From assembly GCF_021044425.1 (NCBI RefSeq), contig NZ_JAJNEC010000006.1, forward strand, positions 310,001 through 374,000: a DNA stretch of 64,000 nt. Reading direction: 5' to 3'. The notes beneath the pieces are model-generated. The model was given only the letters and a program-made list of their open reading frames with translations. It was not told the DNA's origin and did not search any database. The stretch comes from Niabella pedocola (GTDB lineage: Bacteria; Bacteroidota; Bacteroidia; Chitinophagales; Chitinophagaceae). Shown in pieces: positions 52,786 through 61,848 of this stretch (the first letter of the stretch is position 1; each line of letters opens with the position of its first letter). The translations under genes were made by a program, and so were the position numbers.

Positions 52786-55700
52786 TTACAGTGAAACATT
52801 TACGCCAACAATATAAACTTTACTCCGGGGATAGGCCGAATAGTCCACACCCGGCGTTACAGGTGTTGCCCGCCGGGTATTTACTTCCGGATCATAACCG
52901 GAGTAACCTGTGAGCACGGCCAGGTTGTTGACCGTGGTATAAATCCGCAGGCTTTTTAGCCGGATCCGGCGGGCCACCGTTTCCGGAAGCGTATAGCCAA
53001 GGGTGATGTTATTGATCCGGAGGAATGAGCCGTCCTCCATTGCCCATGAAGTAGGATACCATGCACCGGAACCGCTGATAGGGATCCAGAGTTTGGCGTT
53101 CTGGTTGATGGCTGCCAGCTGGTCGGGCGCAATACCTTTTACAACCTGTTGACCGGATTCGGTCACCACCTGTTGGATCACGTTGCCATTAGCGTCTACA
53201 GTGCGCCAGCGGTCTTTCATAATGGCCAGGGAATTGGTATGCGACCCATAGCCGTTGGTGAATTCGATCTTATTAGCGTTATAGATCTTATTGCCATATA
53301 CAAAGTTCACAAATATACCCAGGTCAAATTGTTTATAGGTAAACCGCTGGTTCATGCCCCCGGAAAATTTGGGATTGGCATCGCCGATGACTGTTTTATC
53401 ATTTTCATCAATAACATGGTTGCCATCCAGGTCTTTCAGTTTCATCCATCCCGGCTGGGCCGTACCAATGACGCCTGATACATTGGTAACCCCGTCTTTC
53501 AATGTATACACGCCGGATGCCGCATCATAATTAAAATCGTTCACCGTATAAAATCCGTCGGATACATAGCCGTACATGGTTCCCAGCGGTTGGCCCACTT
53601 GTACAATATAGTCTGCGGGCTGGCCGGATATGCCAAAACCCGAATTGTAGAACTGGTGATCCAGTCCGGTGGCCAGGCGTTCGATCCGGTTCCGGTTGAA
53701 GGCGATATTAAATGCCGCATTCCAGGTAAAGTCGGGCTTTTGTATGGGACTGCCGCTCAGTTGCAGTTCAATACCGCGATTGGAGATATTGCCCACATTT
53801 TGCAGTTGTGTAACATATCCCGATGAGGAAGCAATGGGCACATCGATGAGCAGGTTGTTCACCGTGTTCTTATAAACATCGGCGGTCAGCTGCAGCCTGT
53901 TTTTAAAGAGTGAAAGATCCAGCCCGATATTGCGCGATACGGTGGTTTCCCAGGACAGGTTCTTGTTGGGAAGATTTTCTACCCTGTAGGCTGGTACCAC
54001 CTGTTCATTGAGCGCATATTTTGCGGAAGGACTGAAAATATTCATATAAAGATAATCGTCGATCCGGTTATTACCGGTGGCCCCGTAACTCACGCGGAGT
54101 TTTAAGTCTGAAATGACCGTACTGTTCTCCAGGAATGCTTCCTTCGAAATCCGCCAGGCAAGCGCGCCTGCGGGGAAGTAACCCCATTGACGACCGGGTG
54201 CAAATTTGGAGGAACCATCTGCCCGCAGGCTGAAGTTGGCGAGGAATTTATCTTTATAAGCGTAGTTGATCCTGGTAAAAAAGGAAACAAGGTGGCTTTC
54301 ATAACTGCCGGATTGCGGGTAAGTAGGCACAATGGTGCCGATGCCCTGCTGATTCAGGGCTTTTTCGGCGGAGATGCCTACCGGGAAGTTTTTCAGTTGC
54401 AGATCAGTACTCCTGGCTTTTACATTGTAAAATTCATTCCCCAGCAACGCATCAATGCGATGATCGGATGAACGGGAATTGGTGAACGTAAGCACATTTG
54501 AATTGGAAAGATTGTAAACATTATTGTTGAGTACCCCTGTCATAGGCATGCTGGCCCCCTGTACACGGGCTTTTGAGGTAATATAATCGTAGAAGGTATT
54601 GTAGGTTTGGGTATTATAATTTACACCCAGCGTGGACTTAAAAGAGAACTGTTTGTTGAAGATATAATTGGCATACCCGTTCAGGTTGGTGATGGTATTG
54701 AGCTTCTGACTGTATTGGGCATTGCTGAGCTGGATGGGGTTAATGATACCTAATGCATTTCCTGCGTTGGTTTCATCATAATAGGCTTCGTCCAGGTCTT
54801 CCGGCGACAGGTTGTTGAGCATGAAGGGCCGGTATTTTACCGTGTGCCGTAGCAGGTTGTACGTGGAAGCCCCCGCATCGGAAGTGCCGGCGCCATCAAT
54901 ACGCTGATTGGTGTACCGTACATTGAATCCTACTTTTAAGGCGTTGCTTACCCGCGTATCCATCCGGAAGGTAACCAGCTTCCGGTTGAAGCCGGAATTC
55001 AGCATTACACCGTCTTCGCCATTGCTGGTCAAACTCAGGTTGTATTGTGTGGCCTTGGTGCCTCCGGAAATACCTACGTTGTGGGTTTGCATCAGCGCAT
55101 CATTGCCAAAAGTGCGTTCCTGCCAGTTGATGAAGGGAACGGATTGATACACGCCCAGGCTGTCCCAGTTCCCATAGATATTGCGGAACGATTGCTGGGC
55201 TTCATCGGTAGCCCTGCTTTTCTCGTACTGAAGCATCACGAAATCATATGGCTGCAATACGGGCAGCTCACTGGCCAGTTTTTTGAGCCCGATAAACCCG
55301 TTATAACTCACCACCGGTTTGGTTTCCTTGCCGCCTTTTGTGGTAATGATGACAACGCCGTTTGCTCCCCTGGCTCCGTAAATGGAGGTGGCAGAGGCGT
55401 CCTTCAGCACATCCACGGATTCGATGTCCTGGGGCGACAAGCCAGAGAGACCACCCTCCACCTGCACACCGTCTACAATATAAAGCGGTGAAGCGTCCTG
55501 GGTAATGGATCCGTTGCCTCTTATTTTGATCTGCACATCGGCACCGGGCGCGCCTTCCGAAGTGATGACCTGCACCCCTGCAAGTTTGCCGGTAAGCGCT
55601 TCAGCGAGTGAGTTTACGGGTATATCTTTCAGGTCCTTGCTGGTAATGGAGGATACGGATCCGGTAAGGTCTCGCTTTTTTACGGCAGCATAGCCGATCA

Positions 55701-56025
55701 TGACCACCTCATCCATCTCGGCGATGTTTCTGGAAAGTTTAACCTGGAGCGTGCGCTCGTTGCCCACCGGCACCTCCTGGGCGGCATATCCCACATGTTC
55801 TATCAGCAATAAGGGTTCCGAGTGACCGGCCGGAATCTGGAGAACGAATTTTCCGTGGGTATTCGTTTGCGTACCCATCGCCGTTCCTTTTAGCAGAACA
55901 GTGGCTCCTACAAGCGGGGTATTACCGGCAGAATCCGATATAACGCCGCTGATGCTCCGGTTGTCCTGTGCCTGGGCAAATAAAAAACTAAAACTTATTA
56001 AAAGCAGTACTACGATTCTTTTCAT
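52786..56025 (-). CDS. SusC/RagA-type TonB-dependent transporter without STN domain
   Basis: 1,079 residues. Signal peptide (RIVVLLLISFSFLFAQAQ) ends near residue 20, and a CarboxypepD_reg-like domain follows at once (SISGVISDSAGNTPLVGATV). Then come the TonB box/plug (MDEVVMIGYAAVKKRDLTGS, GNGSITQDASPLYIVDGVQV) and the barrel to the C-terminal VNVSL. No STN domain and no nearby ECF/FecR pair: the locus must be controlled otherwise, most likely through the 24-bp palindrome in its upstream region. Confidence 0.95.
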   Translation of the reverse strand: MKRIVVLLLISFSFLFAQAQDNRSISGVISDSAGNTPLVGATVLLKGTAMGTQTNTHGKFVLQIPAGHSEPLLLIEHVGYAAQEVPVGNERTLQVKLSRNIAEMDEVVMIGYAAVKKRDLTGSVSSITSKDLKDIPVNSLAEALTGKLAGVQVITSEGAPGADVQIKIRGNGSITQDASPLYIVDGVQVEGGLSGLSPQDIESVDVLKDASATSIYGARGANGVVIITTKGGKETKPVVSYNGFIGLKKLASELPVLQPYDFVMLQYEKSRATDEAQQSFRNIYGNWDSLGVYQSVPFINWQERTFGNDALMQTHNVGISGGTKATQYNLSLTSNGEDGVMLNSGFNRKLVTFRMDTRVSNALKVGFNVRYTNQRIDGAGTSDAGASTYNLLRHTVKYRPFMLNNLSPEDLDEAYYDETNAGNALGIINPIQLSNAQYSQKLNTITNLNGYANYIFNKQFSFKSTLGVNYNTQTYNTFYDYITSKARVQGASMPMTGVLNNNVYNLSNSNVLTFTNSRSSDHRIDALLGNEFYNVKARSTDLQLKNFPVGISAEKALNQQGIGTIVPTYPQSGSYESHLVSFFTRINYAYKDKFLANFSLRADGSSKFAPGRQWGYFPAGALAWRISKEAFLENSTVISDLKLRVSYGATGNNRIDDYLYMNIFSPSAKYALNEQVVPAYRVENLPNKNLSWETTVSRNIGLDLSLFKNRLQLTADVYKNTVNNLLIDVPIASSSGYVTQLQNVGNISNRGIELQLSGSPIQKPDFTWNAAFNIAFNRNRIERLATGLDHQFYNSGFGISGQPADYIVQVGQPLGTMYGYVSDGFYTVNDFNYDAASGVYTLKDGVTNVSGVIGTAQPGWMKLKDLDGNHVIDENDKTVIGDANPKFSGGMNQRFTYKQFDLGIFVNFVYGNKIYNANKIEFTNGYGSHTNSLAIMKDRWRTVDANGNVIQQVVTESGQQVVKGIAPDQLAAINQNAKLWIPISGSGAWYPTSWAMEDGSFLRINNITLGYTLPETVARRIRLKSLRIYTTVNNLAVLTGYSGYDPEVNTRRATPVTPGVDYSAYPRSKVYIVGVNVSL

Positions 56026-56162
56026 TCATGGTATATTTTGATAAATGAATAACCCGGTAAGGACGTTGGGATGATTACCCGACTGGCAACCACGTTCCTG
56101 GTTAATGGCTCGCTCAATTTTAAATAAAACCCGTTGACCGGAGCAATGCGTTCTATTCAGAG

Positions 56163-56194
56163 ACAAGATAGATCTTTTTGTTTCAGATCGGCAA
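56163..56194 (-). promoter_or_regulatory. Candidate promoter of the second susCD operon
   Basis: Minus strand TTG (56192-56194), a 21-bp spacer, TATCTTGT (56163-56170). It would give a leader of about 130 nt before the susC ATG at 56025. Confidence 0.4.
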
Positions 56195-56216
56195 CACAGT
56201 GCTGCTAAAAATTAAT

Positions 56217-56240
56217 GGTATCGTTATCGATAACGATACC
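56217..56240. promoter_or_regulatory. 24-bp perfect palindrome, LacI-type operator candidate
   Basis: The half site GGTATCGTTATC is followed by its exact complement, centre CG, as in LacI-family operators. It lies 23 bp upstream of the susC -33 word on one side and covers the -33 zone of the acetylesterase promoter on the other. It could thus repress the acetylesterase directly and act on both divergent units. No regulator gene is in the window. Confidence 0.7.
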
Positions 56241-56245
56241 GGTGA

Positions 56246-56253
56246 TATTTTTG
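56246..56253 (+). promoter_or_regulatory. -7 element of the acetylesterase gene
   Basis: TATTTTTG, exact TAnnTTTG, six bases after the palindrome. The expected -33 position falls inside the palindrome. The ATG at 56333 would follow a leader of about 75 nt. Confidence 0.45.
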
Positions 56254-56332
56254 GGTGTTCCTTTCAGATTTGGTATATAAAGAACTACATTGGCTTATAT
56301 TTCTGCAATCATTGATCACAAAATCTTCTCGT

Positions 56333-57094
56333 ATGAAAAAAAGAATCCTTGCGTTATGCCTTGTTGTATTGCTGTTCGCATTTAAGGAACAAAAAAAGAT
56401 CACCATCTATTCCATCGGAGATTCTACGATGTGTGATTATGACCAGCGGTACCTGGATGGCTTTGGCGGTGAAGGGTATCCCATCCGTGGCTGGATGCAG
56501 ATGATGCCGCAATTCTTTACAGACCAGGTAACCATTCACAATATGGCCCGGAGCGGTAGAAGCTCAAAGAGTTTTAAAGATGAGGGCTGGTGGCAAAAAG
56601 TAATTGATGCGGTAAAACCGGGTGACTATATGTTTATTATGTTCGGGCCCAATGATGAAAAACCAGACACGCTGCGACACACGGATCCACAGACCACCTA
56701 TCGCCAATACCTGGTAGGTTATATTAAAGAAACGAGAGCAAAGGGCGGAATACCGGTGTTGTTTACTTCTATTACCCGCAGAAAGTTTGATAAAGAGGGG
56801 AAGGTGTTGCCCGATACGTTTGAACCGTATGCGGCGGAGGTACGGAAAATTGCAGCAGAGATGAAAGTGCCGTTGGTTGACCTGAATGTAAAATCGAAGG
56901 CGCTGGTGCAACAATACGGTCCCGAAGATTCAAAGAAACTGTATCTGTATATTGAGCCGGGAAAGTTTACCAAGCTGCCGAAGGGGCGGAAGGACGATAC
57001 ACATCTCTCCGGCGAGGGAGCCACTGAAATTGCAGGCCTGGCAAAGGCGGGTTTGAAAGAATTGAAGCTACCGGTAGCAAAGTACCTGAAATAA
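56333..57094 (+). CDS. Rhamnogalacturonan acetylesterase-like SGNH hydrolase (CE12)
   Basis: 253 residues from the ATG at 56333, which opens a signal-like segment (KKRILALCLVVLLFAFKEQK); the frame is open from 56255. SGNH blocks: Ser31 in GDSTMCDYD, the glycine block in NMARSGRSSKSF, Asn in MFGPNDEK, and Asp221 with His224 in DDTHLSGEG. It removes acetyl groups from galacturonic acid of rhamnogalacturonan or a similar acetylated glycan. Divergent from susCD, which suggests that the imported ligand is acetylated. Confidence 0.85.
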   Translation: MKKRILALCLVVLLFAFKEQKKITIYSIGDSTMCDYDQRYLDGFGGEGYPIRGWMQMMPQFFTDQVTIHNMARSGRSSKSFKDEGWWQKVIDAVKPGDYMFIMFGPNDEKPDTLRHTDPQTTYRQYLVGYIKETRAKGGIPVLFTSITRRKFDKEGKVLPDTFEPYAAEVRKIAAEMKVPLVDLNVKSKALVQQYGPEDSKKLYLYIEPGKFTKLPKGRKDDTHLSGEGATEIAGLAKAGLKELKLPVAKYLK

Positions 57095-57107
57095 GCGAGC
57101 GGTGATG

Positions 57108-57585
57108 GGCCACAAAGGCACAAAGCCGAAAAGAAACACAAAGGCTTTTTCGGGCCACAGAGGCGCTGAATTTTGTATGCACAGTTCACATGGACGATCT
57201 TCATGAATAGGTTTCTGGTACTAAACCTTCTGTATAAAACTGTGTCATCTGTGAGCTCTGTTGAGGGCCACGAAGGCACCAGGTCGCTAAGAAGCACGAA
57301 GATTTTTAAGCGGTCGCGGAGGCGCTGAATTTTGTATGCACAGTTCACATGGACGATCTTCATGAATAGGTTTCTGGTAACTAAACCTTCTGTATAAAAC
57401 TGTGTCATCTGTGAGCTCTGTTGAGCGCCACGAAGACACCAGGTAGCTAAGAAACACAAAGACTTTTTGGGGCCGCGCAGGCGATAAATTTTGTACGCAC
57501 AGTTCACATGGGAAATCTTCAGCGATGTATTGCCGGTACAAAACCCTTCTGTGTAAATCTGTGCCATCTGTGAGCAATCTAAACA
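57108..57585 (+). repeat. Three tandem copies of a ~160-bp repeat
   Basis: Units at about 57108-57264, 57265-57424 and 57425-57585. Each runs from GCCACGAAGGCACCAGG-like sequence through GGCGCTGAATTTTGTATGC, CAGTTCACATGGACGATCTT and ATAAAACTGTGTCATCTGTG. Units 1 and 2 are nearly identical over their last ~105 bp (one inserted A); unit 3 has diverged. Not CRISPR: no regular spacers. The 504-bp gap from 57095 to 57598 holds nothing else; minus-strand open frames across it are artefacts of the repeat. Confidence 0.85.
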
Positions 57586-57598
57586 GATGGCGGCACCG

Positions 57599-59677
57599 TT
57601 ATTTAAACCGCATCACCACCAGATCATACAGCGCCAGCCGCGGCACGGTAAAATAAAGCATTCCTTTTTCCTGCCGGAAAGCCGGTGTGTTGGTGGTTTT
57701 GCCGTCGGGACTTAATACCGTTACCTGCTGTATCTTTTTCCCAATCGGTATTTTTAATATAACCTTGATGTTTTCCACGCCCGTGTTTTTGTAATTGAAG
57801 TTCACCAGATGCAGCAGCAGGCGGTTCTGCTGTTCCTGTTTGACCAATTCCATGGTCACCGTTTCAGGAGCTTCTACCTGTAATGACAGGTCATCACCGG
57901 AGGCCCATTGAACTGCTGCTATCAGCTGTTGATGGTTTTTGGCAAGCCGGAACAATTTCCCGGACATTGCTGCCATGGCGGGTTTCGGTTGGGAGGGAAT
58001 GACTTCCGGCAGGTAGCAAACCCTGCCTTTGCCAACTGCCCGCCGTTGTTCTTTTACGGCTAAAACAGTCTCCGGTGTACTACGGTTGTGCCATTCCGGT
58101 GCCTGTACGCCAAAAAGATCGTAAAGACCGAAGTTGTCTTTCCGTTGATGCCAGCTGGTGTATAAGGAAGTATGCTCGGTGGCAATAAGGCCGCCGCCTT
58201 TACGCACAAAATCGCGGATGCGTTCCTGCTGTTCATCGGTAAGACATTCCTGGTCTGCCAGTACCAGTACCTTATAGCGCTCCAGGTTTTTTAACTGTTC
58301 ATCAAAAATAATATCAAACGGGATCCTGCCCTGGATAAGGCTTTGTTCAAAAAGAAAGGTACTTTGATAAGGACGGTCGTTGTTAAAAGCCATTGTATGA
58401 AAGGTATGCAGCACGGCCACATCGGCAATGTTCTTGGTATGACTATAATACCCCACATGCTCACGGAAAAACTGTATATAATCTTTTTGATCGGCTGATA
58501 GTTCCAAAGGCAACCGGTGGTTACCACCTTCCATTTCTTCCTGGCCTCCGATCAGGCCGATGCCATCACGGTTATAAGCCAGTATCTCTGCCATTTTTAA
58601 TTTACTGTCGCTGGTATTGGTAAACACCCGGTTATCCAGGGTGCGCGCCATTTTAAAGGTCCGGATCTTGGAAAGCAACGTACCGTCTGCCGTGAGTTCC
58701 GTATGTTCCCCTTCCGTCCAGAAATAATTGGTATGCGCCAGGATGCGCGGAAAATCAACACTCTCATTCCACATCGCATTACGCCCATCGAGTCCGTGCG
58801 GATTGCATTCTACAGCCACTTCAGGATTCAGGCTCCGGATGTATTGGGCCATTTCCCCGTAGTAATCGGCCAACCGCTGGCAACGGAAATCAGTCCACTC
58901 CTGTGCCAGCGGATCATGCAGGATGCTGATATTTTTTGAATAAGCAGGCGGCTCTACATAATCTACATTACTAAAACCGAGCCGTTGTTTGCGTTGCTCG
59001 GGCGTATATTTTTTGCGTAAAAATTCCCGGAACTGTTCCACCGCCAGCGGATGATAAAAAACCGGGGCGATAGCCTGTATAGACGAATTGTCGAAATGGA
59101 TCAGGTCTGCTTTCAGGTCCTCAATGGCAATTTTTAAAACCCGTTTAATATAGGCCTTATACCCCTCATGCTGAAAGTATACCAGTTTGCGGAAGGTTTG
59201 GCTGCCATAGGTGACGGCCTGTCCCATATAAGGGGGTACAATCCAGTTGGCTGCTTCCGGTACTTCGGGCAGAAAGGTTTCATAAGGCATGGTGGCGCCT
59301 ACATATACACCCACTTTCAGCCCGTATTTTTTGCAAAGCGCTGCCAGCTTCCGTGATGCATCTATCTCCTCTTTTTCGGCATCGAGTCCAAACCCTTTGT
59401 AAAAAAAAGCCATCACCATCGTGGCGCCCATTTCCTTGTATTTTTTTACCTGAACTTCGGTGGAGGCCTTTTGGTACACGCTATCCATCCATACGGGATT
59501 GGCACCCACCCGCCGACGGAAGGTTGGTTTTACATCCCAGTTGCCGATCATGATCACCGGGAAGTCATCGGCCCATTTGGGCTCGGCCTTTTGCACCGGT
59601 GGCGATGACTGCGTGAGGGCTTTAAACGATAATAATATTCCGACTGCTGTACAAACCAGCCTCAATCGTTGTTTCAT
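57599..59677 (-). CDS. Secreted TIM-barrel putative glycoside hydrolase with GATase-like domain
   Basis: 692 residues from the ATG at 59677, which begins the signal peptide KQRLRLVCTAVGILLSFKAL; an open frame to 59932 is ignored. The N-terminal barrel at about 45-360 resembles the hypothetical GHL6/GH42-like group (KYGLKVGVYVGATMPYETFL, LIHFDNSSIQAIAPVFYHPL, EVAVECNPHGLDGRN). A class I glutamine-amidotransferase-like domain follows at about 420-560 (YKVLVLADQECLTDEQQERI, RDFVRKGGGLIATEHTSLY), like the trimerisation domain of beta-galactosidases, then a C-terminal beta domain. It lies 89 bp after the next gene in the nagB operon. Substrate unknown. Confidence 0.7.
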   Translation of the reverse strand: MKQRLRLVCTAVGILLSFKALTQSSPPVQKAEPKWADDFPVIMIGNWDVKPTFRRRVGANPVWMDSVYQKASTEVQVKKYKEMGATMVMAFFYKGFGLDAEKEEIDASRKLAALCKKYGLKVGVYVGATMPYETFLPEVPEAANWIVPPYMGQAVTYGSQTFRKLVYFQHEGYKAYIKRVLKIAIEDLKADLIHFDNSSIQAIAPVFYHPLAVEQFREFLRKKYTPEQRKQRLGFSNVDYVEPPAYSKNISILHDPLAQEWTDFRCQRLADYYGEMAQYIRSLNPEVAVECNPHGLDGRNAMWNESVDFPRILAHTNYFWTEGEHTELTADGTLLSKIRTFKMARTLDNRVFTNTSDSKLKMAEILAYNRDGIGLIGGQEEMEGGNHRLPLELSADQKDYIQFFREHVGYYSHTKNIADVAVLHTFHTMAFNNDRPYQSTFLFEQSLIQGRIPFDIIFDEQLKNLERYKVLVLADQECLTDEQQERIRDFVRKGGGLIATEHTSLYTSWHQRKDNFGLYDLFGVQAPEWHNRSTPETVLAVKEQRRAVGKGRVCYLPEVIPSQPKPAMAAMSGKLFRLAKNHQQLIAAVQWASGDDLSLQVEAPETVTMELVKQEQQNRLLLHLVNFNYKNTGVENIKVILKIPIGKKIQQVTVLSPDGKTTNTPAFRQEKGMLYFTVPRLALYDLVVMRFK

Positions 59678-59766
59678 ATGCCTGTAATTTTTTATCAAGG
59701 AGCTCCGGCCTGACGGAGCATATATTTTATCGGTGAACACTGCGGCAAATAAAGTAACCGCTGCCC

Positions 59767-60960
59767 TTATTCCTTTATAAGGATCATACCCGATCCGGGT
59801 TGCAGCTGCAATGTTTTTTGTTTTAAGGAACCGTTTAAGGTTTTCCAGTGGCCCCCGGGAACAGCAATGCGCGCTGTATCCTGCGGAGAAGGGTTCACGT
59901 AAACGATTCCATTTTGATACCGCCGGGTCCATACCTGCTGTACCGGATGCGCTTGCTCAACCGGAGCACCTATACTAATATCCAGCTCCGGCCGGTAATG
60001 AAACTCCTGGTAAATGGCTTTCTTTTCAAAGCCGGTTACGGCCAGCAAACTTTGTGGTCCGCGCAGCAACAGGAAGTTGGCGATCACCCATTCAATTTGC
60101 GCGGGATCTGCCTGGTCCATCGTGCCACGGATCTGGTTAATGGATATATATCCTTTTGAAGGCACTATCCGTTCTAAAATAGTACGCTGCCATTCCCAGG
60201 CCTTGCCCGTTATGTTTTTGCCGGTATGCGTAAAACCATTTTCGTCCAGCCAGATGTCGGCGCCCTGCATCATGCGCAGCACCACATCCATTGGCGCGCT
60301 GGAGGCCTTAATATTGGCGGCAACAGCTACTCCCAGGGGATGCAGCTGGTCGGCAAGAAACTGAATCCAGCTGATCATGCTTTGCTGGAATGCCGTATCA
60401 TTTTTTTTACCGGTATAAAGCTGCTCCCATTTTCCATTTACAAAACGGCCGGCGGCTCCCGGCCAGTTGCCCAGGTCTACATTGTCCATTGCTACTACGC
60501 GGTAGCCCTTTTGCACCGCCGGTAGTATAAATTCGCTGAGATAATATTGCCTTACAGCCGGGTTGGAAACATCCAGGGGAACGAGTCCGCCAAAGTCATA
60601 AATATAACCATAGGCCGGTGTTGTTTGGTCTGCCTGGTAAAGGATCCAGTCCGGATGATTTTTTTTATACCATTCGATATCGCGCTTGCGGTCAGGGTTG
60701 CGTACTGAAGGAAAGTACCGGCTGGCCACAATGTTACCGGGTTGTTTTGGATGACCGGAGCCCCAGATAAAGTATACCTTGTTACGATGCTGAAGATATA
60801 CCGATGGATCCGGAACACCTCCGTCAAAGATCTGCGCCAGCGGCAATCCGTCGGCAGGAATGGCCCCCAACGGCCGGTTGGCGGCGGGTTGCGCATGCAC
60901 CGATACTATGGTCGATGCAATAGCCAGTAACAGTAGGATATGGCGGATCCGGCCCGGCAT
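59767..60960 (-). CDS. Secreted TIM-barrel putative glycosidase (GHL15/GH114-like)
   Basis: 397 residues with signal peptide RHILLLLAIASTIVSVHAQ (about 1-23). The chain reads as a single TIM barrel: PSVYLQHRNKVYFIWGSG, HPDWILYQADQTTPAYGY, YDFGGLVPLDVSNPAVRQYY, then candidate acids in VVAMDNVDLGNW and ADIWLDENGF, then a small C-terminal beta domain (RRYQNGIVYVNPSPQDTARI). Not assigned to a characterised family. It begins 5 bp after nagB ends, so the two are co-transcribed, which links it to amino-sugar use. Confidence 0.65.
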   Translation of the reverse strand: MPGRIRHILLLLAIASTIVSVHAQPAANRPLGAIPADGLPLAQIFDGGVPDPSVYLQHRNKVYFIWGSGHPKQPGNIVASRYFPSVRNPDRKRDIEWYKKNHPDWILYQADQTTPAYGYIYDFGGLVPLDVSNPAVRQYYLSEFILPAVQKGYRVVAMDNVDLGNWPGAAGRFVNGKWEQLYTGKKNDTAFQQSMISWIQFLADQLHPLGVAVAANIKASSAPMDVVLRMMQGADIWLDENGFTHTGKNITGKAWEWQRTILERIVPSKGYISINQIRGTMDQADPAQIEWVIANFLLLRGPQSLLAVTGFEKKAIYQEFHYRPELDISIGAPVEQAHPVQQVWTRRYQNGIVYVNPSPQDTARIAVPGGHWKTLNGSLKQKTLQLQPGSGMILIKE

Positions 60961-60965
60961 CTGTT

Positions 60966-61709
60966 TTATTTAAAGGCGGGCGCCAGCAAAGCGGCAGAGG
61001 TTTCATCCAGATACAAGCTGCAGGAGGGGTGCTCCTGTAAAATACTTGCGGGGAAGAGCGGGTTTACCGGCTGCTCCACGCTATTCTTAATGGCCTGCGC
61101 CTTACGGCTGTCCGGTACAGAGCAAATGATATGCGCAGATTTCATGATCTGTTTTACAGACATGCTGATGGCCTGCGCCGGCACATCGTTTATGGTGGCA
61201 AACCATCCTTCGCCCATTTGTTGCAGCCGGCATTTTTCATCCAGGTTTACAATCAGGTAAGGATCTTCGGTATGGAAATCGGCGGGAGGATCATTAAACG
61301 CCAGGTGCCCGTTTTCCCCGATGCCCACCAGGGCAACATCAATAGGGTATTGCCGGATCAGCCCGTTTAAACGCTGGCGCTCTGCTTCGGCGTCGTTTTC
61401 TCCGTTTATGAGATAATAGGCTTTTAGCGGGCCTACCTTATCCAGGAAACGTTCTTTGAGATATTTTCTGAAGCTCGCAGGATGGGTAACGGGAAGCCCG
61501 ATGTATTCGTCAAGGTGAAACATCACTACCTTGCTCCAGTCAATGTCTTCCCGGATCAGTTGTTCAATTGTCTGAAACTGGCTGGTGCCGGTGGCAAGGA
61601 TGATGTTTGCTTTTCCGGTTTGCTCAATAGCCCGGCGGATGAGGATGGCGGTTTGTGTTCCGGCGGCATTTCCAAGGGCATACTTATCGTTTTGTATGAT
61701 CAATTCCAT
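60966..61709 (-). CDS. nagB: Glucosamine-6-phosphate deaminase
   Basis: 247 residues. NagB/RpiA-like fold: NIILATGTSQFQTIEQL, VVMFHLDEYIGLP with the catalytic Asp, VALVGIGENGHLAFNDPPAD with the catalytic His. It converts glucosamine-6-phosphate to fructose-6-phosphate and ammonia. About 20 residues shorter than the E. coli enzyme, mostly at the C-terminus, so allosteric control by GlcNAc-6-phosphate is doubtful. First gene of the minus-strand operon, divergent from the permease and nagA. Confidence 0.93.
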   Translation of the reverse strand: MELIIQNDKYALGNAAGTQTAILIRRAIEQTGKANIILATGTSQFQTIEQLIREDIDWSKVVMFHLDEYIGLPVTHPASFRKYLKERFLDKVGPLKAYYLINGENDAEAERQRLNGLIRQYPIDVALVGIGENGHLAFNDPPADFHTEDPYLIVNLDEKCRLQQMGEGWFATINDVPAQAISMSVKQIMKSAHIICSVPDSRKAQAIKNSVEQPVNPLFPASILQEHPSCSLYLDETSAALLAPAFK

Positions 61710-61736
61710 AGCAATAAACTTAATTTAAAAGGTGAA

Positions 61737-61752
61737 GCGATGCATACATCGC
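61737..61752. promoter_or_regulatory. Inverted repeat at the nagB transcription start
   Basis: GCGATG-CATA-CATCGC. It falls where the nagB start of transcription is predicted (about 61752), so an operator is possible. Confidence 0.35.
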
Positions 61753-61757
61753 ATGAT

Positions 61758-61765
61758 CAAAAGTA
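61758..61765 (-). promoter_or_regulatory. -7 element of the nagB operon
   Basis: Minus strand TACTTTTG, exact TAnnTTTG, 48 bp upstream of the ATG at 61709. At the expected -33 position the minus strand reads CTTTC. Confidence 0.45.
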
Positions 61766-61809
61766 TCAATTAACCAAGAGGAATGAAAGCCGGGCGGCGA
61801 ATAAAACAA

Positions 61810-61848
61810 CGGTAACGTTATCGGCAAGGATCCCGGTAACGTTACCGG
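61810..61848. promoter_or_regulatory. Two LacI-type operator candidates in the nag divergent region
   Basis: Site 1: CGGTAACGTTATCG (61810-61823, one mismatch). Site 2: CCGGTAACGTTACCGG (61833-61848, perfect 16-bp palindrome). Both have the central CG of LacI-family sites; their centres are 24 bp apart. Site 2 abuts a GATATTTG word that could be the -7 element of the permease gene. Confidence 0.6.

Noticed and set aside
56719..57567. Minus-strand 282-codon open frame across the tandem repeats and the end of the esterase gene
   Set aside because: It is made of the ~160-bp repeat translated three times and then runs antisense through the esterase. No start signal or protein family.
57108..57585. 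CRISPR array
   Set aside because: Only three ~160-bp units directly abutting, without short regular repeats and unique spacers, and no cas gene.
59678..59932. Extended N-terminus (85 codons) of the 692-residue barrel protein
   Set aside because: The extension has no signal peptide and crosses the gap; the internal ATG at 59677 starts a good signal peptide.
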